Shown: in pieces, positions 23,994 through 32,113 of the stretch
How the letters are laid out: every line of letters begins with the position of its first letter
Numbering within the stretch: position 1 is the stretch's first letter
NCBI GenBank assembly: GCA_017428055.1
Contig: JAFRRN010000036.1
Coordinates: 1 to 64,000 of the forward strand
Origin: Prevotella sp.
GTDB taxonomy: Bacteria > Bacteroidota > Bacteroidia > Bacteroidales > Bacteroidaceae
DNA length: 64,000 bases
Reading direction: 5' to 3'
Notes under the pieces: model-generated
Told to the model about the DNA's origin: nothing
Seen by the model: only the letters and a program-made list of their open reading frames with translations
The model's database searches: none
Made by a program: the position numbers and the translations under genes

Positions 23994-24884
23994 TCACCCC
24001 AAACCGAATGGGTTGCTGTTGCGATAGGCCTGCTCCACCTGCCGTCCAATATCTTCTTTCCCCTCGGCGGAATATTCGCCAGTGACTTCATCCATCCCCT
24101 CTGGGTTGAGTTCCAGGTAACTCCGCATGTCCGCCTCGGCACCCTCCTTGTCGCCTATGGCGAGCCTCACCGCGCCCCGCTCCTTGAACGCGACGGCATG
24201 GAAGGGGTTGGCCTTGACCACCTGGTCATAATATTCGACGGCTTTCTCGTGGTTTCCCTTGCGCTCCTCGATGCGGGCGCTGAGCATCAGCACCTCCTCG
24301 ACACCCGAGGAATGGTCGTCAAGCCACTTGGCATCCTCGTCGGCACTCTCCACGTCGCCCATCTCCAAGAGCATCTCGCCACGCAACAGGCGGGCATCGC
24401 CATTGTCCTCGCGCATGGTGATGGCACGGGTGAGCATCGCCACGGCATTCACCAAGTCGCCCCTACCGATGCAAGCACGGGCATACAGCACCATGAGCAT
24501 GGGGTTATCCTTGTCTACCAGCATCGCCCGCTCGCACAGTTCCTCCATGCGGTCGTAGTCTTCGAGCATATAGGCGACATCGGTCATGCGCACCAACAAT
24601 TGCACATTCTCCGGCTCGGCCTCCGCCAACTGCTGCAATTGGTCGTAGGCTTCCTCTAATCGGTTGACATGAATCAACGCCTGGGAGAGGTAATCTCTCA
24701 CCTCCAAGTCGTCCTGCATCTCCAAGGCCCGCGTGAATAGTTCCACGGCATGCGCCGACTCGCCCAACCGCAATGCCTTCACGCCATCGTATTTCAACAC
24801 GTCGAAGTTTCTCGACTCCTCCTCTTTCTTCTTCTCCTCGGGTGTCTCCACCTTCCCGTTGAACAATGATTTCAAAAATCCCAT
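23994..24884 (-). CDS. Tetratricopeptide-repeat protein
   Basis: 296 residues. A short N-terminal segment MGFLKSLFNGKVETPEEKKKEEES with a charged stretch is followed from about residue 30 to 265 by six or more TPR-like helical pairs, e.g. GESAHAVELFTRALEMQDD, EEAYDQLQQLAEAEPEN, NHEKAVEYYDQVVKANPFHAVAFKERGAVRLAIGD and AEADMRSYLELNPEG. There is no signal peptide or clear membrane span, so it is likely cytoplasmic and a protein-protein scaffold. The C-terminus ends with a motif NSNPFGLG. It has its own promoter and is transcribed away from the OMP gene. No enzymatic domain is visible. Confidence 0.8.
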   Translation of the reverse strand: MGFLKSLFNGKVETPEEKKKEEESRNFDVLKYDGVKALRLGESAHAVELFTRALEMQDDLEVRDYLSQALIHVNRLEEAYDQLQQLAEAEPENVQLLVRMTDVAYMLEDYDRMEELCERAMLVDKDNPMLMVLYARACIGRGDLVNAVAMLTRAITMREDNGDARLLRGEMLLEMGDVESADEDAKWLDDHSSGVEEVLMLSARIEERKGNHEKAVEYYDQVVKANPFHAVAFKERGAVRLAIGDKEGAEADMRSYLELNPEGMDEVTGEYSAEGKEDIGRQVEQAYRNSNPFGLG

Positions 24885-24943
24885 GGTGATATAAATATGA
24901 ATATGGTATAGACCTAATTTTGGTGTCGTTCTTTTTCCGACTG

Positions 24944-24951
24944 CAAAAATA
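24944..24951 (-). promoter_or_regulatory. -7 element of the TPR gene
   Basis: TATTTTTG on the minus strand, 60 nt upstream of the ATG at 24884. Confidence 0.5.
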
Positions 24952-25054
24952 CACTTTTTTCTGGAAAAAACACGCTAATCGAATAATAAACACAGAAAAA
25001 GCCATGGGCAAGGAAGAATGGACAAAAGCGACCGCGAAGCGTCGTTCCACTTTC

Positions 25055-25115
25055 GTCCAAGCATGTTGGACGAGTCGTCCAAAGGGCTTGGACGGGCCGT
25101 CCAACATGCTTGGAC
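25055..25115. repeat. 61-bp compound palindrome (CGTCCAA units)
   Basis: GTCCAAGCATGTTGGACG (25055-25072) is the perfect reverse complement of CGTCCAACATGCTTGGAC (25098-25115). The interior holds further inverted units CGTCCAA / CTTGGACG. It lies between two divergently transcribed genes (start codons at 24884 and 25237), so it is not a terminator. The rest of this 352-bp gap holds only the two promoters. Confidence 0.88.
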
Positions 25116-25225
25116 AGCCGGCAAACAATAGGGTAATTGGCCGTGAAGTATGCCAAATGGCATTAAAATATCTAAAAGCAAGCAGATTTAACGATAAATT
25201 AACACCATGCTAACGAATTAAACCG

Positions 25226-25233
25226 TACCTTTG
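25226..25233 (+). promoter_or_regulatory. -7 element of the OMP-like gene (near-leaderless)
   Basis: TACCTTTG ends only 3 nt before the first ATG (25237-25239) and 6 nt before the second (25240-25242), so the transcript would begin at or next to the start codon. Confidence 0.6.
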
Positions 25234-25236
25234 CAG

Positions 25237-25941
25237 ATGATGAAGAAAACACTCATATTATTCTTGGCAGCCCTCACCTTGGGAATCGGACGGGGATGGG
25301 GGCAAGAAGAAACCGCTCCATTTGCCATCGAAGAGCCGACAATTACCACGGGCGAGGATGCTGACTCGTCTCTCTATCGCCTCAACCTGCCCACCTACAA
25401 TACTTACGGGCACGTGGAACACATCGGTCTCTACCCCATGCACCTCGGCGGACTCTATGACTGGGACCTCCACGAGGGGCTGAACGTGAGCCTCGGGGCA
25501 TCGGTGTTCGCGCAATTCGGCAAACACGCGCGGCGCGGGGCGGGGTTCTCACAGAACCTCTCTGCCATCTATGCCGTGCCGTTGACCGACAAGCTGTCGT
25601 TCTCTTTGGGTGGTTATCTGTACAACATGAACTGGCAAAAAGATGCCTATCGCAACGCGGGGCTTACCGCAACGATAGGCTATCGGTTTAACGAGCATTG
25701 GGAAGGGTTCCTCTATGCACAGAAAAGTCTCACGCACAACATACCCATGTATGGCTTTTATCCTACCCGCTGGGCGATGGGAGGCATCTATTGCGACCCC
25801 TTCGATGCGGCCTACATGGGTGCCGCAGACCGCATCGGAGCGGGATTTCGCTATTATTTCAACCCTACATTTAGTGTCGAGGTGAGTTTTGAACGGATTT
25901 CCTACAACTCACCGTTCCGTCCTCCCATGTCTCGCGAATGA
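25237..25941 (+). CDS. Putative outer-membrane beta-barrel protein
   Basis: 234 residues from ATG at 25237 (MMKKTLILFLAALTLGIG); the second Met at 25240 is also possible. After the signal peptide (cleavage near WGQEE) the protein has alternating amphipathic strands rich in aromatic and Gly residues: GLNVSLGASVFAQFG, GFSQNLSAIYAVPL, LSFSLGGYLYNMNW, GLTATIGYRFNEHWEGFLYAQ, RIGAGFRYYFNPTFSVEVSFERISY. This suggests a small beta-barrel of about eight to ten strands. No named family recognised. Its last 71 bp overlap tail-to-tail with the pectate lyase gene on the other strand. Confidence 0.7.
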   Translation: MMKKTLILFLAALTLGIGRGWGQEETAPFAIEEPTITTGEDADSSLYRLNLPTYNTYGHVEHIGLYPMHLGGLYDWDLHEGLNVSLGASVFAQFGKHARRGAGFSQNLSAIYAVPLTDKLSFSLGGYLYNMNWQKDAYRNAGLTATIGYRFNEHWEGFLYAQKSLTHNIPMYGFYPTRWAMGGIYCDPFDAAYMGAADRIGAGFRYYFNPTFSVEVSFERISYNSPFRPPMSRE

Positions 25942-28900
25942 TATATATCCCGCTGGCGGAACGCGATACCTGGCGGCCATCGACGGTGAAATACTGGCGG
26001 GAAACCACCTTTTCCTTTCCATTTGACATACTCTTGATGGTGCTAACGGCATCAACGGCGGAGGCGATGTCGCCCAACACGCCATGTTCGCTGACGGCTT
26101 GCACGGTAACATGTTGGCTGCCGTCCCAAGCACAATGGGTGTCAGTGGTGATGGTTGCCACGCCATCGACTACCACGAGGAAACACTTGGCGTATCCCGT
26201 TCCATCACTCCATGAGAGCGCATTATCACTCACAAGCAGTTGGGGAGCGGGCAAGATGTATGCCGTCCAATTGGCATCCCACCCGTCAGTGCCGCGCAAC
26301 ACATTGTCAATCGTATAGTTCGAAGCCTCCAAGGGGGTGAGTCGTGCCTTGCTGCCGCCCTTGGCAACGCCATCGACGGTGAATGATGTCTTGCGCTGTG
26401 AGAGGTCTACGGCGTTCCCATCGGCATCCATCGTGTTGTATTCCGCCATCTGGAGAGGGTATGTCCCCATGTCTTGCCATCCTTCATTGGGAATGGTGAC
26501 ACCTTGTGTCAATCGGGTATTGATGAACGACACCTTGGGATTGTCCTTCCAAGGGCGACCGAGGTGTGTCTTCGTGTTTGCCGATGCGGCGGTGATGACG
26601 GCATCGCGGAACACGTAACCATATACGGCACGCTCGTGGGCGGGGGCGGTGATGACATTCGACGTGCGCAACACGTGCAGCGTATCGCTGTCGAAAAACA
26701 CCTCGCCATCGCCATAGACGAAGTCGGTAGTACCCGATATCTTACAGTTGCGCACAATGTGTCGCTGGCCGGTCTTGCCCGTGCGATAAGTGTCTTGCCA
26801 TCCCTCGAGGTTGCAACTCGTGAGACTGATGCGGTCGGCCTTGGTGTAGAGAGCCAATGCCTGTCCCTCGTTAATACGGGTGTTGCGCAGGGTGAGGTTG
26901 TCAAACGACACATCCGCCGCCGTCACGTTGACCGTGGATGCCTTGTCCACGCCCCCGCCATCGGCATTGGTCTTATCCCACGAGAGGATGGTATTCGCCT
27001 TGTTCTGTCCCGTGAGGTGTACATGAGGCTTGTCAATCTGTACATGTCCCTCGTATGTACCTGCCTTGATAAATATATAATAAGGTGTAACGCCGTCGGC
27101 ATGGTCTACAGCCTCTTGGACTGTCTGGTAGTCTCCCGTGCCATCCTTGGCAACGATGGCATTGAACATGTCCATTGCCACCACGGGCTGGTGCTTGGTA
27201 TAGCGGGTGCCGTCGATGATGCCGTCAGCCACGCCATTGAGGAACACCTCCAAGTTGGAATAGCCACTCTCCGTCAGCCGTACGCCGTCGGCAGCATCGT
27301 TTGGGTTCAATCCCACCTCCAACTCGTAGGCATCGGGCAGGCCGTCGCCGTCGCTATCGACCACACGGCAGTCGGTCTCGTCCATTTGCAAACGGGGATA
27401 ACAGGTGACATCGACCTCTTGACCCGTCGCCTCATCGAGAGCCACAAGGTCGTCATGCGCCGAAAGGGTAATGTCGTTGGGCGAGTCGATGATGCCATAC
27501 TTACCCAATGTGCCGCCATATTGCGGGTCTCTCGTGCCGGCAGCCTCTGCCAACAGGCGGGTATCAGTCTCATCATAACGCGGCAAGGACGCTCCCGCCC
27601 GCTGCACGACAGTCTGGTAAGCCTCATCGGCGGTCTCGGTGTTCACGCCACTCGACAGTGTCTGCGACTGCAAGATGTACTGATTATACGTAGCTTGCGA
27701 GTTTCCCACCTCTTCCAAATTGATGGCTTTGTAGGAGGCATCGCTTGTGAAGCCATAGAGATTGTCGGCGTTCACCCTTTCGAGGACAGTCTTATCCCAA
27801 TTGGAATTGGTGGGACGCCATTTGCCATCGACCTCAAACTTGTTGCCACTTAGGTACCATTGCCCCACACCATTGCTGCTCGACGCACCCACAAACCACC
27901 GTTGACCAGTGACACGTTGCTTGGTGGCGGGTCCCGGACGGAAATAGTTGTTAATCATATAAGTACGGTTATAGCCGTTGCAGCTCGCGTCGTTCTCCCC
28001 TCCATAGATGCTGTTGCGCTTGCCCCAGTTGAAGATGACATTGTTGATGAACTCATTATCCACGTGTCGGTCATTGGTGCTGGCACGGACACCGTTGAAT
28101 CGGGGCGAGCGGCTGTTACAATTTGAGAACAGGCAATGGTGCAACGTGCCATGCTCCCCACCCCATTGGGTAGCGTAGGAGCGCGACCCCTTGACATTCT
28201 TGGAGTAATATAGCCCTTCCGAGAAGATACACCATTGGACGGTAGTCGAGTCGGTGTCGTACAAAGTGAGATTCTCTTCCATCGACCAGGTGAACGAGCA
28301 ATGGTCGTAAATGACATGGTGTGTGTTCTCCGTATCGACACACGACATGCTGCCATTGGGGAGGTCTCCAGCACGGAAGCGGATATGGCGCACGATAGTA
28401 TTGGGCTGGCAGAGCTTGATTTGGTACCCTGCGATGCAGATGCCTCCCCCCGGTGCCGTCTGCCCGGCTATCGTCACGTTGGGGTGGCTGGCAGAGAGAC
28501 GGGAGGTGAGATAGATGGTTCCGCTTACCTTGAACAAGATGGTGCGGGGGGTATCATCCCCCGTGCGCAACGCCCAACGCAGCGTTCCTTCTACAAGATT
28601 GTTATCGGAACAGTCGTCCAAACGGGTGACATAATACACCTTTGAGCCGCGTCCGTCAATGGCGCGTCCGCCCGTGGTAAAACGTCCCCACCCCTCTGCA
28701 CCAGGGAATGCCACGAGGTCTGGGCGGTAATTTTCCAATGCCGTGAAGACAGCATAGACGGCACAATCTTCCGTGACGGTAAAACGATACTGTGCATTTG
28801 CCGAAAGCGTCTCGCCGTTGCCATCTTCCCAATGGCTGAATTGATAGCCCTTTTTGGGTGTGGCAGTAAAGGTGACGGTCGTTCCATAATTGAACTTACG

Positions 28901-29953
28901 GCCGCCATCGACGACGGTACCCTCGGGACTCACCTTCACCGTTCCCATGCCTTGGCAAGCAGGACTGATGAAACCGATAACTGTATTGGCGGGCTGGGCA
29001 GCAAACTGGGCTATGATCTCCGTGTCACTTTCCAAGGTAAACGTATGGGGATTGTCGGTTGCCACCAGATTGCCACCGATATACCACCCCTCGAAAGCAT
29101 AGCCGGCGTATGCGGTAGCCGTGGCGGTGAAGTCCGTTCCCTTCAAAATGGTCGTGCTGGAAGGTGAAACACTTCCCGCCCCAGAGGGGTTGACCGTCAC
29201 CGTCGCCGTTACCTCATTGCTTGCTCCTGTGGTAAAATAAAACCCATAAAGCCCCACTTGGCTTCTCGGATTGAACACGTAATAGCTCTTTCCCGCCTCC
29301 ACGGGGAATGTGATATAGCCGAGCGCGGGGCGGTTTTGTGTGCCGCTGTTGGTGTGTTGGATGATGTAGTCGTCTGGCATCGTTCCCCTGACCATAGCAC
29401 CAAAGCCATTGTTCTGGTAATAAAACTCCACGCCGATGTCTTGGTTCTCCAACTCCATGATGGTCGACTCCTCCACGATATACAATGGGTGGTTGCCCTT
29501 GTTGATATAGACACCCATCTTCATCATGCCCGAAGCCTTGGCCATCACTTTCAAATACATGCCATGAAGGGGCAACTTCCCACAGCCCACCGACCACGGC
29601 TTGGCATTCGGGTCGTCACGCCACGAGCGGCCATTGTCAGTCTCTTGCCAATAGCCGCCCGCATCCTCCACGTATGGATTGCCCATGCCCTTGAGGCATC
29701 CCGTGAATTTAGGTGAGCAATCGTCCGTATTTAAGGCGATGTTCTCAGTGACATCGAGCAGCCAAGGGTTCTTGCCGTCCTCGATGTCTTTCTCATTCAA
29801 GACGGAGGCTATCTGCAACGTGATGCTCTTCGTTGCATCAATGGTTTGCTCTGCCGTTGCCAAATCGGTCACGGATGCCGCCTCCCAAATCTCTTGTGCC
29901 TGTGTTAATGATGCCCATAGCATCATTAACACGACCCATAATCCTTTCTTCAT
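25871..29953 (-). CDS. Secreted pectate lyase (PL1) - pectinesterase (CE8) fusion
   Basis: 1360 residues from ATG at 29953 (MKKGLWVVLMMLWASLTQAQ signal). N-terminal uncharacterised module (about 25-245), two InlB-type repeats (about 248-408), a PL1 pectate lyase beta-helix (about 410-820; FPGAEGWGRFTTGGR, DHCSFTWSMEENL, SRSPRFNG), a calcium-binding DSDGDGLPDAYE repeat (about 866), then a CE8 pectin methylesterase (about 930-1240) with QALAL, GWQDTY, GTTDFVYGDG and LGRPWKD. One protein thus both demethylates pectin and cleaves the resulting polygalacturonate. The C-terminus has a GIYII element but continues 20 residues past it. It starts 50 bp after copA with no clear promoter, so it may be co-transcribed with it. 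Confidence 0.88.
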   Translation of the reverse strand: MKKGLWVVLMMLWASLTQAQEIWEAASVTDLATAEQTIDATKSITLQIASVLNEKDIEDGKNPWLLDVTENIALNTDDCSPKFTGCLKGMGNPYVEDAGGYWQETDNGRSWRDDPNAKPWSVGCGKLPLHGMYLKVMAKASGMMKMGVYINKGNHPLYIVEESTIMELENQDIGVEFYYQNNGFGAMVRGTMPDDYIIQHTNSGTQNRPALGYITFPVEAGKSYYVFNPRSQVGLYGFYFTTGASNEVTATVTVNPSGAGSVSPSSTTILKGTDFTATATAYAGYAFEGWYIGGNLVATDNPHTFTLESDTEIIAQFAAQPANTVIGFISPACQGMGTVKVSPEGTVVDGGRKFNYGTTVTFTATPKKGYQFSHWEDGNGETLSANAQYRFTVTEDCAVYAVFTALENYRPDLVAFPGAEGWGRFTTGGRAIDGRGSKVYYVTRLDDCSDNNLVEGTLRWALRTGDDTPRTILFKVSGTIYLTSRLSASHPNVTIAGQTAPGGGICIAGYQIKLCQPNTIVRHIRFRAGDLPNGSMSCVDTENTHHVIYDHCSFTWSMEENLTLYDTDSTTVQWCIFSEGLYYSKNVKGSRSYATQWGGEHGTLHHCLFSNCNSRSPRFNGVRASTNDRHVDNEFINNVIFNWGKRNSIYGGENDASCNGYNRTYMINNYFRPGPATKQRVTGQRWFVGASSSNGVGQWYLSGNKFEVDGKWRPTNSNWDKTVLERVNADNLYGFTSDASYKAINLEEVGNSQATYNQYILQSQTLSSGVNTETADEAYQTVVQRAGASLPRYDETDTRLLAEAAGTRDPQYGGTLGKYGIIDSPNDITLSAHDDLVALDEATGQEVDVTCYPRLQMDETDCRVVDSDGDGLPDAYELEVGLNPNDAADGVRLTESGYSNLEVFLNGVADGIIDGTRYTKHQPVVAMDMFNAIVAKDGTGDYQTVQEAVDHADGVTPYYIFIKAGTYEGHVQIDKPHVHLTGQNKANTILSWDKTNADGGGVDKASTVNVTAADVSFDNLTLRNTRINEGQALALYTKADRISLTSCNLEGWQDTYRTGKTGQRHIVRNCKISGTTDFVYGDGEVFFDSDTLHVLRTSNVITAPAHERAVYGYVFRDAVITAASANTKTHLGRPWKDNPKVSFINTRLTQGVTIPNEGWQDMGTYPLQMAEYNTMDADGNAVDLSQRKTSFTVDGVAKGGSKARLTPLEASNYTIDNVLRGTDGWDANWTAYILPAPQLLVSDNALSWSDGTGYAKCFLVVVDGVATITTDTHCAWDGSQHVTVQAVSEHGVLGDIASAVDAVSTIKSMSNGKEKVVSRQYFTVDGRQVSRSASGIYIIRETWEDGTVSCRKSVQNSPRH

Positions 29954-30003
29954 AAGTTGTGATTTGTTATTGATTTGTTTGTTCGTTTGTATTGGAAAGA
30001 CGC

Positions 30004-31959
30004 TCACCATGCATCTTTGTAACCATTCAACCGCAGGCTGTTCAGCACGACGCTGACACTCGACAACGCCATCAACGCACTCGCCCACATCGGCGTGATT
30101 TGGAAATCGATGCCGAAAGCGTAGGGCAACCCTGCCGCCAGCGGTATGCATACCATATTATATATAAAAGCCCAGAAGAGGTTTTGATGGATCATTGACA
30201 CCGTGCGGCGCGATAATGACACGGCATCGGGCAGGGCACGGAGGTCGTTGCCCATCAACGTGACCTGCGCCACGTCCATCGCCACGTCCGTTCCCGTACC
30301 GATGGCAATGCTCACATCGGCGGTGGCAAGGGCTTGGGAGTCGTTGATGCCGTCGCCAACCATCGCCACGACCTTGCCTTCTTGTTGCAACGAGCGCACA
30401 AGGTTCTCCTTATCCTGCGGCTTGACATGATTTTGTTGGTTATGTAGGGGCGGATACGCTGATCCGCCCCTACAACAATGGATGATGCCTGCCTTTTTTG
30501 CCCAATATGCCGCTGCATCCTCGCGGTCGCCGCTTATCATATAGACCTCGATACCGTACTTTTGGCGCAACGCAGACATCGCCTCCTCGGCATGGGGTTT
30601 GAGTGTTTCCCGCTCCTCGTATGGCAAATCGTCGGCTTTGGTGAAGTCTATGTCTTGGTTGGGGATGGTCAGCGTACCCGTCTTGTCGATAACGAGAGCA
30701 TTGACTTTACGTAATAATTCAATGGCAGTGGCATCCTTGACGAGGATATTGTGTTCTGCCGCCTTGCCAATACCCACCATCAACGCCGTGGGAGTGGCGA
30801 GTCCCATCGCGCAAGGACAGGCAATGACCAATACGGCTACGGCAGAGACGATGGCATGAGGCAATGCCCCGTCGCCCCCAACAGTCATCCAGATGATGAA
30901 AGTGAGTAAGGAGAGTGCCGCCACCGTGGGTACAAATATCATGGAAAGACGGTCTACCACCCGCTGCACGGGGGCTTTCGACCCTTGTGCCTGTTGCACC
31001 ATGCGGATGATTTGTGCCAAGGCGGTCTGCTCGCCTACCTGTGTAGTGCGAAACCGCAACGTGCCTTGTTGCAACACGGTGCCAGCCAACACCTTGGCAA
31101 AGCGTTTCTTCAACACGGGCGTAGGCTCGCCCGTAATCATCGACTCGTCGACGTATGCCCCCTCGGCGGACATGAAACTGTTTGCCCAAGTCACCATGCC
31201 ATCCACGGGAATCCTTTCCCCTGCCCTTACTTCCAACACGTCGCCCACGGCGATAGTGGACAATGGCACTTCTTGTAGGGGCGGATACGCTGATCCGCCC
31301 CTACTATCCTTCACAATCCTTGCCGTCTTGGGGCGCAGTCCCATCAACGTGCGGATGGAAGAGGCGGTGGCTCGCTTTGCCCTTTCCTCCAAAAACCTAC
31401 CCAAGAGGACGAAGGCGATAATCATCACCGACGCGTCGAAATACACGGGCGTGTCAATTTGCATGATTGTCACCACGGCACTATAACCAAAGGAGACGGC
31501 GGTGGAGAAACAGACGAGCGTGTCCATGCTCGCCATGCCATGCCTTAACTGTTTCCATGCGTTGACATAGAACGACTTTCCACAGGTCAAGATGCTTGCC
31601 AAGGAGAGAGCCAAGGCGAGTTGCGCCCCATCCTTCATGAAGTTTCCCACCACCATCACCAACACGGCAAACACCCATGCCAGCAAGGTCTTGCGCCCCA
31701 GCAACGTATATTCGCGACGCTCAATCTCCGCCACGGAGCGGTCTTGCTCTATCACCAAGTCGAAGCCGATGCCATTGACCGCCTCCTTCATCTGTTGCAG
31801 GGAGATGACAGAAGGGTCGTATTCCACCAACGCCGACCGCGATGCCAGCGACACGCTCGCCTTCTTGACACCTTCCAACGAATTGAGTTTCTTTTCCACA
31901 TGGGCAGAGCAAGACGAGCAAGCCATGCCCACGACGGGGATTGTGATCTTTGTTTCCAT
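30004..31959 (-). CDS. copA: Heavy-metal (copper-type) P1B-ATPase with two in-frame palindromic insertions
   Basis: 651 residues, membrane pump for monovalent copper. N-terminal HMA domain with GMACSSCSAHVEKK (CxxC), A-domain TGE in MITGEPTP, transmembrane CPC (about 380), phosphorylation site DKTGTLT (about 424), GDGIND (about 534), and MSS-like C-terminal helix (ALMALSSVSVVLNSLRL). Only about 50 residues separate DKTGTLT from the ISGDRED box and no HP nucleotide-binding motif is seen, so the N-domain looks strongly reduced. Two identical RGGSAYPPL segments (about 219 and 497) are encoded by copies of one palindrome. A -7 element TATATTTG lies at 32013-32006. Confidence 0.85.
   Translation of the reverse strand: METKITIPVVGMACSSCSAHVEKKLNSLEGVKKASVSLASRSALVEYDPSVISLQQMKEAVNGIGFDLVIEQDRSVAEIERREYTLLGRKTLLAWVFAVLVMVVGNFMKDGAQLALALSLASILTCGKSFYVNAWKQLRHGMASMDTLVCFSTAVSFGYSAVVTIMQIDTPVYFDASVMIIAFVLLGRFLEERAKRATASSIRTLMGLRPKTARIVKDSRGGSAYPPLQEVPLSTIAVGDVLEVRAGERIPVDGMVTWANSFMSAEGAYVDESMITGEPTPVLKKRFAKVLAGTVLQQGTLRFRTTQVGEQTALAQIIRMVQQAQGSKAPVQRVVDRLSMIFVPTVAALSLLTFIIWMTVGGDGALPHAIVSAVAVLVIACPCAMGLATPTALMVGIGKAAEHNILVKDATAIELLRKVNALVIDKTGTLTIPNQDIDFTKADDLPYEERETLKPHAEEAMSALRQKYGIEVYMISGDREDAAAYWAKKAGIIHCCRGGSAYPPLHNQQNHVKPQDKENLVRSLQQEGKVVAMVGDGINDSQALATADVSIAIGTGTDVAMDVAQVTLMGNDLRALPDAVSLSRRTVSMIHQNLFWAFIYNMVCIPLAAGLPYAFGIDFQITPMWASALMALSSVSVVLNSLRLNGYKDAW
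30443..30474. repeat. REP-like palindrome inside copA, copy 1
   Basis: Arms TGTAGGGGCGGAT and ATCCGCCCCTACA (13 bp, perfect) around the loop ACGCTG. Read in the copA frame it encodes CRGGSAYPPLH, between KAGIIHC and the PQDKENLV segment of the P-domain. Confidence 0.95.
31274..31304. repeat. REP-like palindrome inside copA, copy 2
   Basis: The same palindrome in the same orientation and reading frame as 30443-30474, identical over 31 nt. It encodes SRGGSAYPPLQ in the actuator domain, between TARIVKDS and EVPLSTIAVGD, at a position that is normally a short surface loop. Confidence 0.95.
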
Positions 31960-32005
31960 CTTTACCTATTGTTTCTTTCGGAAGACTTAATTGATTCCAG
32001 ACATG

Positions 32006-32013
32006 CAAATATA
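32006..32013 (-). promoter_or_regulatory. -7 element of copA
   Basis: TATATTTG on the minus strand, 47 nt upstream of the ATG at 31959. The region is shared with the divergent glnA promoter. Confidence 0.55.
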
Positions 32014-32042
32014 CGTCTTTTTTTAGCAAAAACGGTAGATTG

Positions 32043-32074
32043 TTTGGGCAATTCATTATTTTTGAGTACATTTG
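32043..32074 (+). promoter_or_regulatory. Promoter of the glutamine synthetase gene
   Basis: TTTG (32043-32046) and TACATTTG (32067-32074) are separated by 20 bp; the start codon is at 32114, leaving a leader of about 35 nt. Confidence 0.7.
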
Positions 32075-32113
32075 TGGGATAATCGAGCAAACTTAAACAA
32101 CAAACAACAAAAC

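Noticed and set aside
26474..27853. Plus-strand 459-codon frame inside the PL1-CE8 gene
   Set aside because: Antisense shadow of strongly conserved CE8 and PL1 motifs.
29954..30151. N-terminal extension of the PL1-CE8 gene
   Set aside because: It would read through the 3' end of copA; a canonical signal peptide starts at the ATG at 29953.
30443..31304. CRISPR or IS fragment in copA
   Set aside because: Only two copies, 800 bp apart, no spacers, no transposase; the unit is a short palindrome.
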